Positions 46,327 through 56,089 of a stretch of DNA of 64,000 nucleotides are shown here, piece by piece; within the stretch, counting starts at the first letter, position 1, and each line of letters starts with the position of its first letter. Under the pieces are notes generated by a model. That model made no database searches, was not told the DNA's origin, and saw only the letters and a program-made list of their open reading frames with translations. Origin of the DNA: Amyloporia xantha (Eukaryota > Basidiomycota > Agaricomycetes > Polyporales > Adustoporiaceae). The stretch is taken from the NCBI GenBank assembly GCA_036971615.1, contig JAYKKR010000012.1, positions 124,001 through 188,000 of the forward strand, given 5' to 3'. The position numbers and the translations under genes were made by a program.

Positions 46327-49033
46327 TCATGACCATCCGCGGCCTGGATTGAAACTCGCGTCGCCGCGGTCGTGCTTGGATCCCGTGTTTGCACACTGTC
46401 CTGGCTGACGTTGCTCGCGAGGGCGGCGGTAGAAGTCGCGCGCGAGCCGCGCCTTGGAACATGGGCTCTGGCACATAGGCCCGTCGAGCGCTGAGGTCCA
46501 GGACTTGCTTGCGGATGCCCTCCATCTGCCCCGCGTACCCATCGATCTGCGCGGAGATCGTGTCGAGCGAGGCTTGCACGCTCGACGCGTTGAGGGACTG
46601 CTGCACCTTCTTGAACTCCTCGCGAAGGTTGATGATCGACGCTTGGAGGTGCTCGGGCTCGATGGAGGCGACCGCGTTGTTCAGCGCGTTGACCTGCGCA
46701 CTTACCGTCTCGACGCGCGTGTCGAGATTCTCCATGGACTCCTCCATGTTCTCCTGTCGCTCCTCAACCTGCAAGACACGCGCCTCGATAGCGCTCCCAG
46801 CAACCTCGACCGCACCCATGCGCTCGGTCAAGGTCTCGAGCAGGACGCGCGCCTCGCCCGTGCCCCCCGCAACCTCCACTGCCGCCAAGCGCTCCGTCAA
46901 GCTCGCGACATCCTCCTCATAGTCTCCAAACGACGTTTGGACCTTCTCCATGAGGAAGTCCCTGAGCTGCACGGCAACCCGGTGGCCGTGTCTTCCATCT
47001 TCTCCAGGGGCACTATGGCAGCCTCATGCCTCCTCGCGATGTCCTCGAGCATGGCGACCTTTTCTTGCAAGGTCGCGACCGTCTCCTTGAGCTGTGCGGT
47101 CTCCGCTTGGTCGTTGGCGAGCTCCTCATGCACGTCCTCGGAGTGTGTCTCGCGCGCGCGATGGGCCTCCTGGTTGGTCTCCGCGAGACCGCGGTCCTCC
47201 TCTTCGCGCGCAATGGGACTTTGCTGCGGCTCGTCGAACCTTTCGAGTCGGTGATGCTCCCACTGGTTCTCCTGGTCCTTGAGGTAGACGTAGGCGGGCG
47301 GTGTGGGGTCACGGCGAGGTGGCGCGGTCTTGAGCTTCTTCGCGCGGCTAGGCCCTGCGACTGGCTCGACTGGGTCCTCAGCGTCGATGTCGAGCGGCGG
47401 TGAGGTGCGCTCAAGGCGACTGTCTCGTTTTGGCCGCGTCTTCTTCACCGCCCGCGAGTTGGTTTGCCGCCGGTTTTCTTCGCCTGAGCCAGGTCGGCCT
47501 CATAGTCCTCGAATAGCTGGCCGTTGGGGAGTATGTTCTTGCTGTCGCTGTCCTGGTGCAAGAAGCCCAGGTCTTTCACCCAGACGGTCCATGCTGGCGG
47601 CGCAACCTTGTCGCGGATGCATTTCTGCGCGTATTCTTGAAACACTTTTGCGGTAGCCGTCGCGGTCTGGTGGCCAGTGATCGCCTTGCCGTTGGGTCGC
47701 CGAGGGACCAGAGAGCACTTGCCCTTGTTGCGCGCGCAGTACATGCAGCGCCCGAAGTGTGATGTCGCGACCATGCACACCTTTTTGGCCTGCGCGCATA
47801 CACCACAGCTGACGACCTACAGACCAGGAGGTGAGCGTAAAACGTTCGCGACGAGGCAAGTACTTACAGATTTGACTGCTACTGCAGACGCCTCTTCGAT
47901 CCTTGCAGCCTCTGCAGCGGCCCTTGTGGTGTGCTCAGGCTGCTTCTCCTTGGTGCGTGTAGACCGGCGCGGCGCATTCTTGCCTGCGGTCTTCTTCTCG
48001 CCGTTGCGCGGAGGCGGCGTGTCCTCCTCGTCCTCCTCCTCGTCCTCCTTGTCCCCATTCTCATCGTCCTCCTCTTCTTCCTCGTCGCGTCCACCCACCA
48101 CTTCCGCCTCCACCTCTTCGTCACGCGCCCGCTTCTTGCCTTTTCCGTTCGACGGCTTCTTTCCTTCAGGTAGCGGAGGCACCCTCACGCAACCGGGAAT
48201 GATCGGGCTGTCGTCCGAGTCGACGAGCGGCCTCTTCAGGGATGGCCGGACAACCGGGCGCTTCATGCGAGGGGGCGCGTTTACTGGGGGCAGCGCGAAC
48301 CGCGGTTTTGTCCTCTTGGGCTGCTGTGTCGTCTCCAAAGACGCCGCGGTGGGCTGCGCTGTGGGTGCCGCCGGTGGGGGTGGGCGCGATTGGGTGGCAG
48401 CGTCTGCCTGAGCGGAGGGCTTTGCTGCCTTGCTCTTCGCGGTCTCGCTGTCCTGGTGCGCATCCGACTTCCGTTTCTGGACAGGGACGCGCGATGTCGA
48501 CGCTTCCGGCGTCGGAGCTTGCGCAAGCGTCTCGCGCGCCGCTGGAGGAGCTCCTGCTGTGAAAGATGTTAGCATTTGTCAGTGGCCTCGACAACTGACA
48601 TGCGATGTGCTTACCTCTCTTGGCCCACCACTGATCGTTCCCCAGCTCCACCTCCTGAGTTGGCCCAGGGATGACGAAGTTCTTCATGCCGCTCGAGTAG
48701 ATGCGAGGATCGTCGACTCTGATGTTGCGGAGGTCGGCGCCGTTGCGAGAGTCGGCGTACTCCTGAGTGCGCTGCACAGCAACATGGGCACGCGCAGAGA
48801 CCCGCGCACATCCCGGGAGCGTCGCGGAACGCGTGCCAGCCCTTTTTCTAGAAATGACAAAGATGTTAGCTGTTCTCATGTGAGTGGCTGTTATGTACTC
48901 ACAAACTCGGAGTAGAAGGACTCCTCGTAGAGCACGTAGCCTTGTGTGCCCGGGGCGGGCGCGCAGCGAGCGCGGCCGCCATACGCGCGGTCGCGGTGTC
49001 GATGGTGAGCTGGCGGACGACGGCGTCGGACAT
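46327..49033 (-). CDS. Gene C3: Zn2C6-like cluster and coiled-coil protein
   Basis: It starts at 49,033 (MSDAVVRQLT), nearly the same as C2. The next exon has IRVDDPRIYSSG and GNDQWW. Low-complexity basic and acidic stretches follow, then CGVCAQAKKVC ... CMYCARNKGKC with the C-x2-C-x6-C-x9-C-x2-C-x6-C spacing (about 47,715-47,812). The conserved QEYAQKCIRDKVAPP segment and a long coiled coil (about 47,230-46,520) come next. The C-terminus is uncertain: one frame ends at 46,327 (NPGRGWS) and another stays open to 46,181. The first is preferred because it puts the 3' hairpin at the same distance as in C2. C3 and C2 are inverted copies near opposite ends of the element. Confidence 0.74.
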
Positions 49034-49116
49034 TTTTAGTGAGAAGCGAGGTTAGGAAAGCGAGAGAGGCTGGAGTGGCGGTGATGGTAAGTGAGAAGGA
49101 AGACAGAATGAACTTG

Positions 49117-49166
49117 GACGCGCGCGACCTTCAAGTGCTGAACGGGTTGCGGGTTATGTCAGCAAC
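49117..49166 (+). promoter_or_regulatory. Conserved block in the C3/D2R divergent promoter
   Basis: GACGCGCGCGACCTTC and GTTGCGGGTTATGTCAGCA match 30,433-30,484 in the same orientation toward gene D. The gap between C3 (49,033) and D2R (49,392) is 358 bp. The outer C1/D1 promoter shows no clear copy. Confidence 0.6.
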
Positions 49167-49391
49167 ACGTCAACGCGCGCTCAGGTGATCGCCGATTTTC
49201 GATCGTCTTGTCACGTGGGCGTCTGAATCGATCGCGACCTCCTATCCCAAGTCAACTGCTACGCGTCTTTGTACTCTCATCCAGTCTTTCCGCTGCAAGT
49301 AGGTGCTAATACAAATTCCTATGCAATCTTCATAAGCTCATGAAAACAACTTAGCATTCCCTCCTTGTCGCGACCACACACACCGCGATCG

Positions 49392-50781
49392 ATGAACATG
49401 GACATGGAGAACCGTGAGGACCTCGTCCACAGCTGTGATGAGTACTGACAACCCATAGGCAAATCCAATCGAAGGCGCGCACAGATCTCCCCCGACGTGC
49501 TCATGTCTGAGGCCCGCGGAACTCTTATGACTAGAGGTGAGTACAGTGATCGCGATCTCCACTTTGTGGCTGATGTTAATACGACCGAATTCCGATCTTG
49601 AAGACCGCGATTCAGTGCCCCGAGACGAGAACTCGGATGGCCGCGCACGCACCCCGATTGATTTGGATTTATTTGATTTGGATCCAGGTATGTCCTCATA
49701 TCCACATGGAATGGGCACTTATCTAGCATTGGCGTGAAGATTTGAACCGCGCGCGAACCCCAATCGACCTCGACCGCGACCTCGACCTCGACCGCGACCT
49801 CGACCGCGACCTCGACCTTGACCGCGACCTCCGCGACCTTGACTTCGACCGCGACCTCGACCTTGACCGCGACCTCCGCAACCTTGACTTCGACCGCGAC
49901 CTCGACGTGCCCGACGCGGCCGCGGGAATTGTTCCAACTCACAACAATATTGTCCATCAGAGTGTGTGAGGAAGTTCCCCTTTTGGATCGAACTGATATT
50001 GATTGTAGCACTCTACCGTGACCGCTCACCTGTCGGCCTAAAAAGCGTGTTGAGGGAGGCTATGGAGGATATGGAACGCCATGGGAGTGAAGGCAAGTGT
50101 GTTCCAATTGATATAATACCGTAGGGCGAACCTCTGATATACAGGAACAGAGCGCAGTCGCGAACGGTCGCCCATCCTTCTTGACGATCTTAGCAATGAC
50201 TTCGATGAAGAACCTCAAGTAGTCGCCCGCATCAGCGCTGAGGCCAGAACCAAGAGGCAGGGTGGGGAGCGTCACGAAAACTTCAATACCCACAGCACAA
50301 TTGAACGCATTGTGGACGAAGGCCATTCCGGAATTGCTCCTCAAGTCGAGACGAGAAATACAGATTCTGCCCCTGACATCCATGACGCTCCGCGCCGCGA
50401 TGATGTCGCGGCAGGTCATCTGGGGGAAGTAGCACCTTTGCCACCTACTTCTCTCACCGCGCGCTACGCGCATATCAAGGATAAAATTAGCAATGGTAGG
50501 CAAATGTTTCATGTTTTTGATTCAACCATTCATCCAGCATAGGATTTCCTATCGCGACCGAGGCCACATATCTCCGCGACATGCGGCGACACGCTCGCGA
50601 CCAATTGATCGCGGTCAACCATGACATCGACGCGCTCAACGACATCCTCTTGTTGGAGCGGGGAATTCGGCAGCACCTGAGCACAACGACCATAAAAAGT
50701 AGGATCTCCAAGGTGGAGACGAAGTTGTGGGTGCATGGGTCTCCGTCCTGGGACGAGCACGAGGACGGTCCTCCCGAGTAG
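49392..50781 (+). CDS. Gene D2R: repeated SP/DLD-motif exons plus C-terminal coiled coil
   Basis: A short first exon (MNMDMEN) is followed by small exons: RRAQISPDVLMSEARG, DGRARTPIDLDLFDLDP, then RARTPIDLD running into a pure DLDRDL repeat (49,766-49,910), RDRSPVGL, and RERSPILLDDL. The last exons hold ARYAHIKDKISNG and the coiled coil RDQLIAVNHDIDALNDILLL, ending with an acidic tail at 50,781. D2L has the same plan in the opposite direction at the other end of the element. I know no matching family. Repetition of R-x-R-(S/T)-P-(I/V)-x-L is the defining feature. Intron borders are inferred from GT/AG signals. Confidence 0.6.
49766..49910 (+). repeat. Coding minisatellite (Asp-Leu-Asp-Arg) in D2R
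   Basis: GACCTCGACCGC-type 6- and 12-bp units repeat in frame, encoding alternating D, L and R. It looks like local expansion of the DLD part of the motif found in the neighbouring exons. Confidence 0.85.
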
Positions 50782-51339
50782 ACGCGACTTTAGCCATGTA
50801 CTTTTTTCCTGCAAACTTACCATGAAGTTCAGCTCCTGTATTCTTGGTATGTACCCTAGTTTGAGTTATGAAATGAATCACTTCGGCAGTATACACATAA
50901 CGGGGCCTTTCGCTACAAGTGGCCATGGTCGCGACAGCCTGAGTGGAGTTGTCGTGCTCGCGCGCGCGACTTCGCGATGGACTTTCCTAAACTCGCGGTG
51001 GCCCTCTTGCACCGTTTATCCATTGATGTTTAATGGTGCTTATGGTCGCGAGCCGCTTGATGAACTGGCAGCGGTTTGGTATGGGTTGTATTCCCGGGGA
51101 GAATATGCTCTCGCGAGCTCTCTATGGTGAACTCTGCCAGTCGCGATCTTCACCATTGTTTTGCGCGAGAGCCGCGAGTATTGGCAATTAATTGTTCGCG
51201 GTGCAGGCAGATGATGGCATATACATGAGTAAAACAGGGGCAAGACTCACTTGCAATTTGATAGTCCCCACAGTGTGAAGCTGTCCGCCAGCAAGCAATT
51301 TTGGTGGGAGGACAGGGGCAGCCAGAGGGCAATTGTCGC
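50782..51339. other. Region between D2R and the right array
   Basis: No gene with support. It has scattered TCGCG/CGCGA words. The 86-bp array begins to be recognisable at about 51,340. Confidence 0.45.
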
Positions 51340-52135
51340 CGAGGAAAATGTCACATGGCGCGAGCCTGCCAGACAGAGGACAGCAGCACCTCGGCCGAGG
51401 CAGGGAGACAGGGAAGAATTGTCGCGGAAAAACAGAGTACATCGCGCGAGGCTACAGGACAGGGAACAGCAGTGCATCGGCCGAGCCAGGGAGACAGGGA
51501 GGAATTGTCGCGGAAAAACAGAGCACATCGCGCGAGGCTACAGGACAGGGAACAGCAGTGCATCGGCCGAGCTAGGGAGACAGGGAAGAATTGTCGCGGA
51601 AAAACAGAGGAAATCGCGCGAGTCTACGAGGCAGGGAGCAGCTCAGCCTCGGCCGAGCCAGGGAGACAGGGAGGAATTGTCGCGGAAAAACAGAGCACAT
51701 CGCGCGAGGCTACAGGACAGGGAACAGCAGCACCTCGGCCGAGGCAGGGAGAAAGGGAAGAATTCTCGCGGGAAAACAGAGCACATCGCGCGAGGCTACA
51801 GGACAGGGAACAGCAGTGCATCGGCCGAGCTAGGGAGACAGGGAAGAATTGTCGCGGAAAAACAGAGCACATCGCGCGAGGCTACAGGACAGGGAACAGC
51901 AGTGCATCGGCCGAGCCAGGGAGACAGGGAAGAATTGTCGCGGAAAAACAGAGCACATCGCGCGAGTCTACGAGGCAGGGAACAGCAGTGCATCGGCCGA
52001 GCTAGGGAGACAGGGAAGAATTGTCGCGGAAAAACAGAGCACATCGCGCGAGGCTACAGGACAGGGAACAGCAGTGCATCGGCCGAGCCAGGAAGACAGG
52101 GAAGAATTGTCGCGGACAAGCAGAGTATATCGCGC
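51340..52135 (+). repeat. Right subterminal tandem array of the inner KDZ element (86-bp unit, about 9 copies)
   Basis: The unit contains GAATTGTCGCGGAAAAACAG, CATCGCGCGAG and CATCGGCCGAG and repeats every 86 bp. It does not align with the outer element's 86-bp unit apart from the CGGCCGAG core. The 343-codon ORF over it (51,251-52,282) is open because 86-bp units cycle through frames; it is not a supported gene. Confidence 0.93.
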
Positions 52136-52204
52136 GAGCCTGTAAGCCTATATAGTGGTGAGAGCAACCGGCCGAGCCTGAATCTCAAGGCCCTGCTGCA
52201 GCGT

Positions 52205-52290
52205 CGGCCGACGTCCGGCGTCCCTTGGGTCAGGGCACATTGTCAACCAGATATATCCTATGAGTCAGGTGAATATGACTGAACGGGCTC
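52205..52290 (-). repeat. Right terminal inverted repeat of the inner KDZ element
   Basis: Pairs with 27,962-28,050. The tip on the minus strand is GAGCCCGTTCAGTCAT, matching the left tip of the foldback element (GAGCCCATTCAGTCAT). The second duplication copy CTGGGCC follows at 52,291-52,297. Confidence 0.9.
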
Positions 52291-52337
52291 CTGGGCCGTT
52301 AGTGATGACGTGGCGTAGGGTTTCGCAGTGCACTCAC

Positions 52338-52766
52338 CTTTCCACCAAAGGTTGCCCCCGAGGTCTTCGGCAATGTAATCGCCATGCCACACGTATTTGG
52401 AGAGGCCATGGCTTTGAATGGCGGGGTCGTCAACCTTGATGGCAGACAAGTCCACTCCGCGCTTCTTGTGCGACGCCACCATGTATTGCGCCATGGCGCT
52501 GACCAACAGCGGCGGCACTTGTAATCCCTCGCGGCGTGTTCCCAGCGCCTTGATCTTCGCGAAGATCGATTGCTAGAGGCGCCATTATACAGACTCAGCG
52601 CCACAGTGCTCACCCTGATTGTGTTACAATCACTTACCACTTCCTCCCAGAAGTTGCTCTCAAACACCTTGTACTTCGCGTCGCGCTTCCCGGGCAGAAA
52701 CTTCAGCGCCTCTTCCAGGCGCACTGCGGCGATGATGATGTCGCTGTTGATGCTGGAGGCGGACAT
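52338..52766 (-). pseudogene. Gene C1, 5' piece (N-terminal exons), cut off by the inner KDZ element
   Basis: It starts at 52,766 (MSASSINSDI). Exon 1 ends at a GTAAGT donor; exon 2 carries IKVDDPAIQ and GGNLWW, matching the N-terminal domain of C2 and C3. A GTGAGT donor at 52,337 opens an intron whose branch-like CTAAC and GGCCCAG acceptor fill 52,336-52,291. The following exon now lies 24.3 kb away at 27,954. The promoter side is intact, so a truncated protein might still be made from this piece. Splicing into element sequence would follow. Confidence 0.85.
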
Positions 52767-53006
52767 GGTGCTAGAAGCAAAGCGAGATGGGATTTGACAG
52801 CTGTGGTGATGGCGGTGGTGGTGGTGGTGGTAGAAGAAGAGACGAAGTCAGACCCACGCGGTGCATCGCGTTGGTTGATGGCGGGCGCCTGGCGGAAAGA
52901 TCCGCGCCCGTTCGATCGGCACCGCACGTGTTGCGCTCATGGGTATATTAGATGCCTCTAGACGAACTTGGCACGTTTCCGCATTCCTTCCGCCTTGCTT
53001 TAAACC
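52767..53006. promoter_or_regulatory. Original divergent promoter of C1 (-) and D1 (+)
   Basis: 240 bp between the C1 start (52,766) and the original D1 start codon (53,007-53,009). It includes a GGT run (about 52,812-52,829) and GC-rich inverted stretches. The foldback element now cuts D1 off from it. Confidence 0.6.
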
Positions 53007-53008
53007 AT

Positions 53009-53015
53009 GTCGGAA
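53009..53015. other. 7-bp target-site duplication (GTCGGAA) of the foldback element, left copy
   Basis: The partner is at 57,805-57,811. The G is the last base of the original D1 ATG. Same length as the duplication of the inner KDZ element, which supports a shared transposase type. Confidence 0.86.
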
Positions 53016-54822
53016 GAGCCCATTCAGTCATTGTAGCCTACTCTATAGGGAGAGATATGGGTGAAATTCTTATTACTTTGTCAGGAGAGCGGACGTCGGC
53101 CGACGCCCTCGCAATAGCCTACAGTCAAGGGTCGGCCGAGGGCTATAATATAGCCTGCAGATACAGCGCGGCCGACTGCGCCATATTTCCCTGGTATATT
53201 CTCGCCTTCAGGTAGTGTCGGCTGAGGGCTATAATATAGCCTTTAGACACGGCGCGGCCGACTGCGCCATATTTCTGTGGTATATTCTCGCCTTCAAGTA
53301 GTGTCGGCCGAGGGCTATAATATAGCCTTTAGACACGGTGCGGCCGACTGCGCCATATTTCCCTGGTATAATCTCGCCTTCAAGTAGTGTCGGCCGAGGG
53401 CTATAATATAGCCTACAGATACGGTGCGGCCGAGTGCGCCATATTATTGTGGTATATTCTGGCCTTCAATGTAGGGATGGCCGAGGTGTATCATATAGCC
53501 TACAGACAGGGCACAGCTGACTGCGCCATAAACTCTAGCTATATTTCAGCATGGCGCAGCTTGATAGAGCATGGCACTTTGTTGGGAATTTAATCCTACA
53601 GCTCTGCAAACCGCGCAGCTTTTTTGGGAATTTGATGGCACAGTTGTCCAAAGCATGGCGCTTTTTTGACAATCTCATGGCGCAGCTTGGTAGAGCATGG
53701 CGCTTTTTGGGGAAATGTCATGGCACAACTTTGTAAAGCATGGCACATTTTTTTGGGAATTTTATGGCGCTTTTTGACAGTCTCATGGTGCAGCTCTCCA
53801 AAGCATGGTGCAGCTCTCCCAACCATGGCGCTTTGTTGGGATTCTCATGGTGCAGCTTTATAAAGCATGGCGCATTTTTGAGAATCTCATGGCGCAGCTT
53901 TGTAAAGCATGGCACTTTTTTTGCAAATTTAATGGCGCTTTTTTGACAGTCTCATGGTGCACTTCTCCAAAGCATGGCGCTTGCTTGGATATTTCATGGC
54001 ACTGCTTTGCAGAGCATGGCGCATTTTGAGAATCTCATGGCGCAGCTTTGTAAAGCATGGCGCTTTTTTGCAAATTTAATGGCGCTTTTTGACAGTCTCA
54101 TGGTGCACTTCTCCAAAGCATGGCATAGCTCTTCCAAGCATGGCGCTTTTTGGGAATCTTATGGCACAGCTTTATAAAGCATGGCTCTTTTGTGCGAACT
54201 TCATGGCGCTTTTTGACAGTCTCATGGCACAGCTTTGAGAGCATGGCACTTTCTTGGATATCTCATGGCGCACTTCTCCAAAGCATGGCGCAGCTCTCCC
54301 AAGCATGGCGCTTTCTTGGATATCTCATAGCGCAGCTTTGCAGAGCATGGCGCATTTTGAGAATTTGATGGTGCTTTTTTCACAGTCTCATGGTGCAGCT
54401 CTCCAAAGCATGGCGCTTTTTGACAGCCTCATGGCGTAGCTCTCTAAAGCATGGTGCTTTGTTGGGATTCTCATGGTGCAGCTTTATAAAGCATGGCGCA
54501 TTTCTGAGAATCTCATGGCGCAGCTTTGTAAAGCATGGCACTTTTTTGGCAAATTTGATGGCGCTTTTTGACAGTCTCATGGCGCACTTCTCCTAAGCAT
54601 GGCACCGCTCTCCCAAGCATGATTCTTTCTTGGATATCTCATAGCGCAGCTTTGCAGAGCATGGCGCTTTTTTGGATTTCTCATGGTGCAGCTCTCCAAA
54701 GCATGGCACAGCTCTCCCAACCATGGCACTTTGTTAGGATTCTCATGGCGCAGCTTTGCAGAGCATGGCACTTTTGTGCAAATCTCATGGTGCAGCTTTG
54801 TCAAGCACGGCGTGTTTGTGGC
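53016..54822 (+). repeat. Left arm of the foldback element
   Basis: 86-bp units (53,121-53,540) lead into repeats of the form AGCATGGCGC ... TTTGAGAATCTCATGGCGCAGCTTTGTAAAGC, cut to variants of about 45-100 bp. The arm matches the reverse complement of 56,090-57,804 and has one more 86-bp unit. Small ORFs (MAQLCKAWRF-type) are repeat artefacts. Confidence 0.92.
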
Positions 54823-56089
54823 ATAACACAGTGCTTTTTTTTTGGAATTCCACAGGCTGTTCTGCAGATCATGGCACATTTGTGAGAATGTCATGGTGCA
54901 GCTTTTTAAAGTATGGGGTATGTGTGTAAAGTTTGTTGTGCACCCCTGCATGATAATGCTTTGTAAAGTATGGTGGTCCTCTGTAGTATCATACATAGGC
55001 TAGTCATGGTTGCTTTTTGAGGTTCAAATTCACCCTTTTGCTTCACATCTTTGTGCTTGTTTCCTATGCAGTTGCCTAAACATGCAATCTGGAATGGGCA
55101 TCTAGAGATCCTGCAACCCAATGGATGCATAATTTGAAGTACCACCCCTGGGGCATAAGTTGCTAAGTAAAATGATTTGCTCCATGTGATTATATTACAT
55201 ATAATAAACATTTTGGCCAACAAACATTGTAACTCTGCTCTTTTAGGCCTGTCTTACACCCATATCATGTCCATCTTATGCCCGTCTTACACCCATCTTA
55301 CGCGCATCTTATGCCTGACTTATGCCCCTAAAGGTGGTGAACCATGACCATATTAATAGAGCATAGCACAGCTATGCAAGCACAATATATGTGTGCACAA
55401 GCTAAACAAAACCTGTCTTATGATGTGGTATAGAGATTTCATCGAGATATGCCATAGATCAGCTGTGCCACTTCACTGTTGACAGTTGTTTGTAATATAG
55501 CTCACTCAAGTGTAGGTCGTAACACACACTGTTTTGTGGCTTCTATAACTAGTAGTTCTGCAAGGACAGGTATCATATATACATAGCAGGCTTATATGAC
55601 AATAGTAGACACTCACTATGTATAGTACTAGGGATATTACAAAACTGCTTGTTCCAGATGAACTGTGTCTCAGGCTAAACTGTGATAAGCCCAAGTATTG
55701 GCAAGTGTATAATCAACTACTTGTGAATACATAGCAGTAGTCAGTAATGAAATTGTTACTAAACATCTAGTCATCCAATTGGCTTGTCTTCACCAATCTT
55801 GCTATTCACCAGGTTGACATTCAACACATTTCTCATCCACTGGTCTCACAATCCATCAGGCTTGCCCTTACCAGTGTCGTCATTTATAAAAATTGTGCTC
55901 TTCTTATTTGCATCAAAGCTCCTCTACAAAGCTCTGTCATCACCTACAATGCTGAGCCATCCATATAACCAAGTATCTTTTGCATGATTGATACAAAATT
56001 GGCATCACTCTTTACAGCCTATAAAGCTGCACCATACAAAAATGCACTAAGCTTTACAAGCTGCGCCAGGAGATTCTCAAAAACACGCC
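54823..56089. other. Loop of the foldback element
   Basis: Unpaired, AT-richer sequence. It holds a minisatellite (55,247-55,328) and no supported gene. A short minus-strand ORF at 55,506-55,694 lacks any support. Confidence 0.6.
55247..55328. repeat. 11-bp minisatellite (CTTAYRCCCAT)
   Basis: Six or seven imperfect copies such as CTTACACCCAT, CTTATGCCCGT and CTTACGCGCAT in the loop. Confidence 0.75.

Larger units (their letters stand above)
27962..52290 (+). mobile_element. Inner KDZ DNA transposon (24.3 kb) nested in gene C1 of the outer element
   Basis: The ends are inverted: the left starts CACACCTTTCAGTCACTGTA, and the right end reads GAGCCCGTTCAGTCAT on the minus strand. Beyond the tips CCTGACTC, TAGGA, TGACAATGT, CCTGACCC and CGCCGGACG align for about 85 bp. 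It is flanked by CTGGGCC. It holds nine genes in alternating strands, with C/D pairs at both ends and F/F/A/B/E in the middle. Subterminal arrays lie at 28,152-28,815 and 51,340-52,135. TCGCG/CGCGA words are conspicuously frequent, unlike in the outer element. Confidence 0.92.

Noticed and set aside
51251..52282. 343-codon plus-strand ORF
   Set aside because: It is the 86-bp array read through its frames; protein repeats follow the DNA period and no paralogue or domain supports it.
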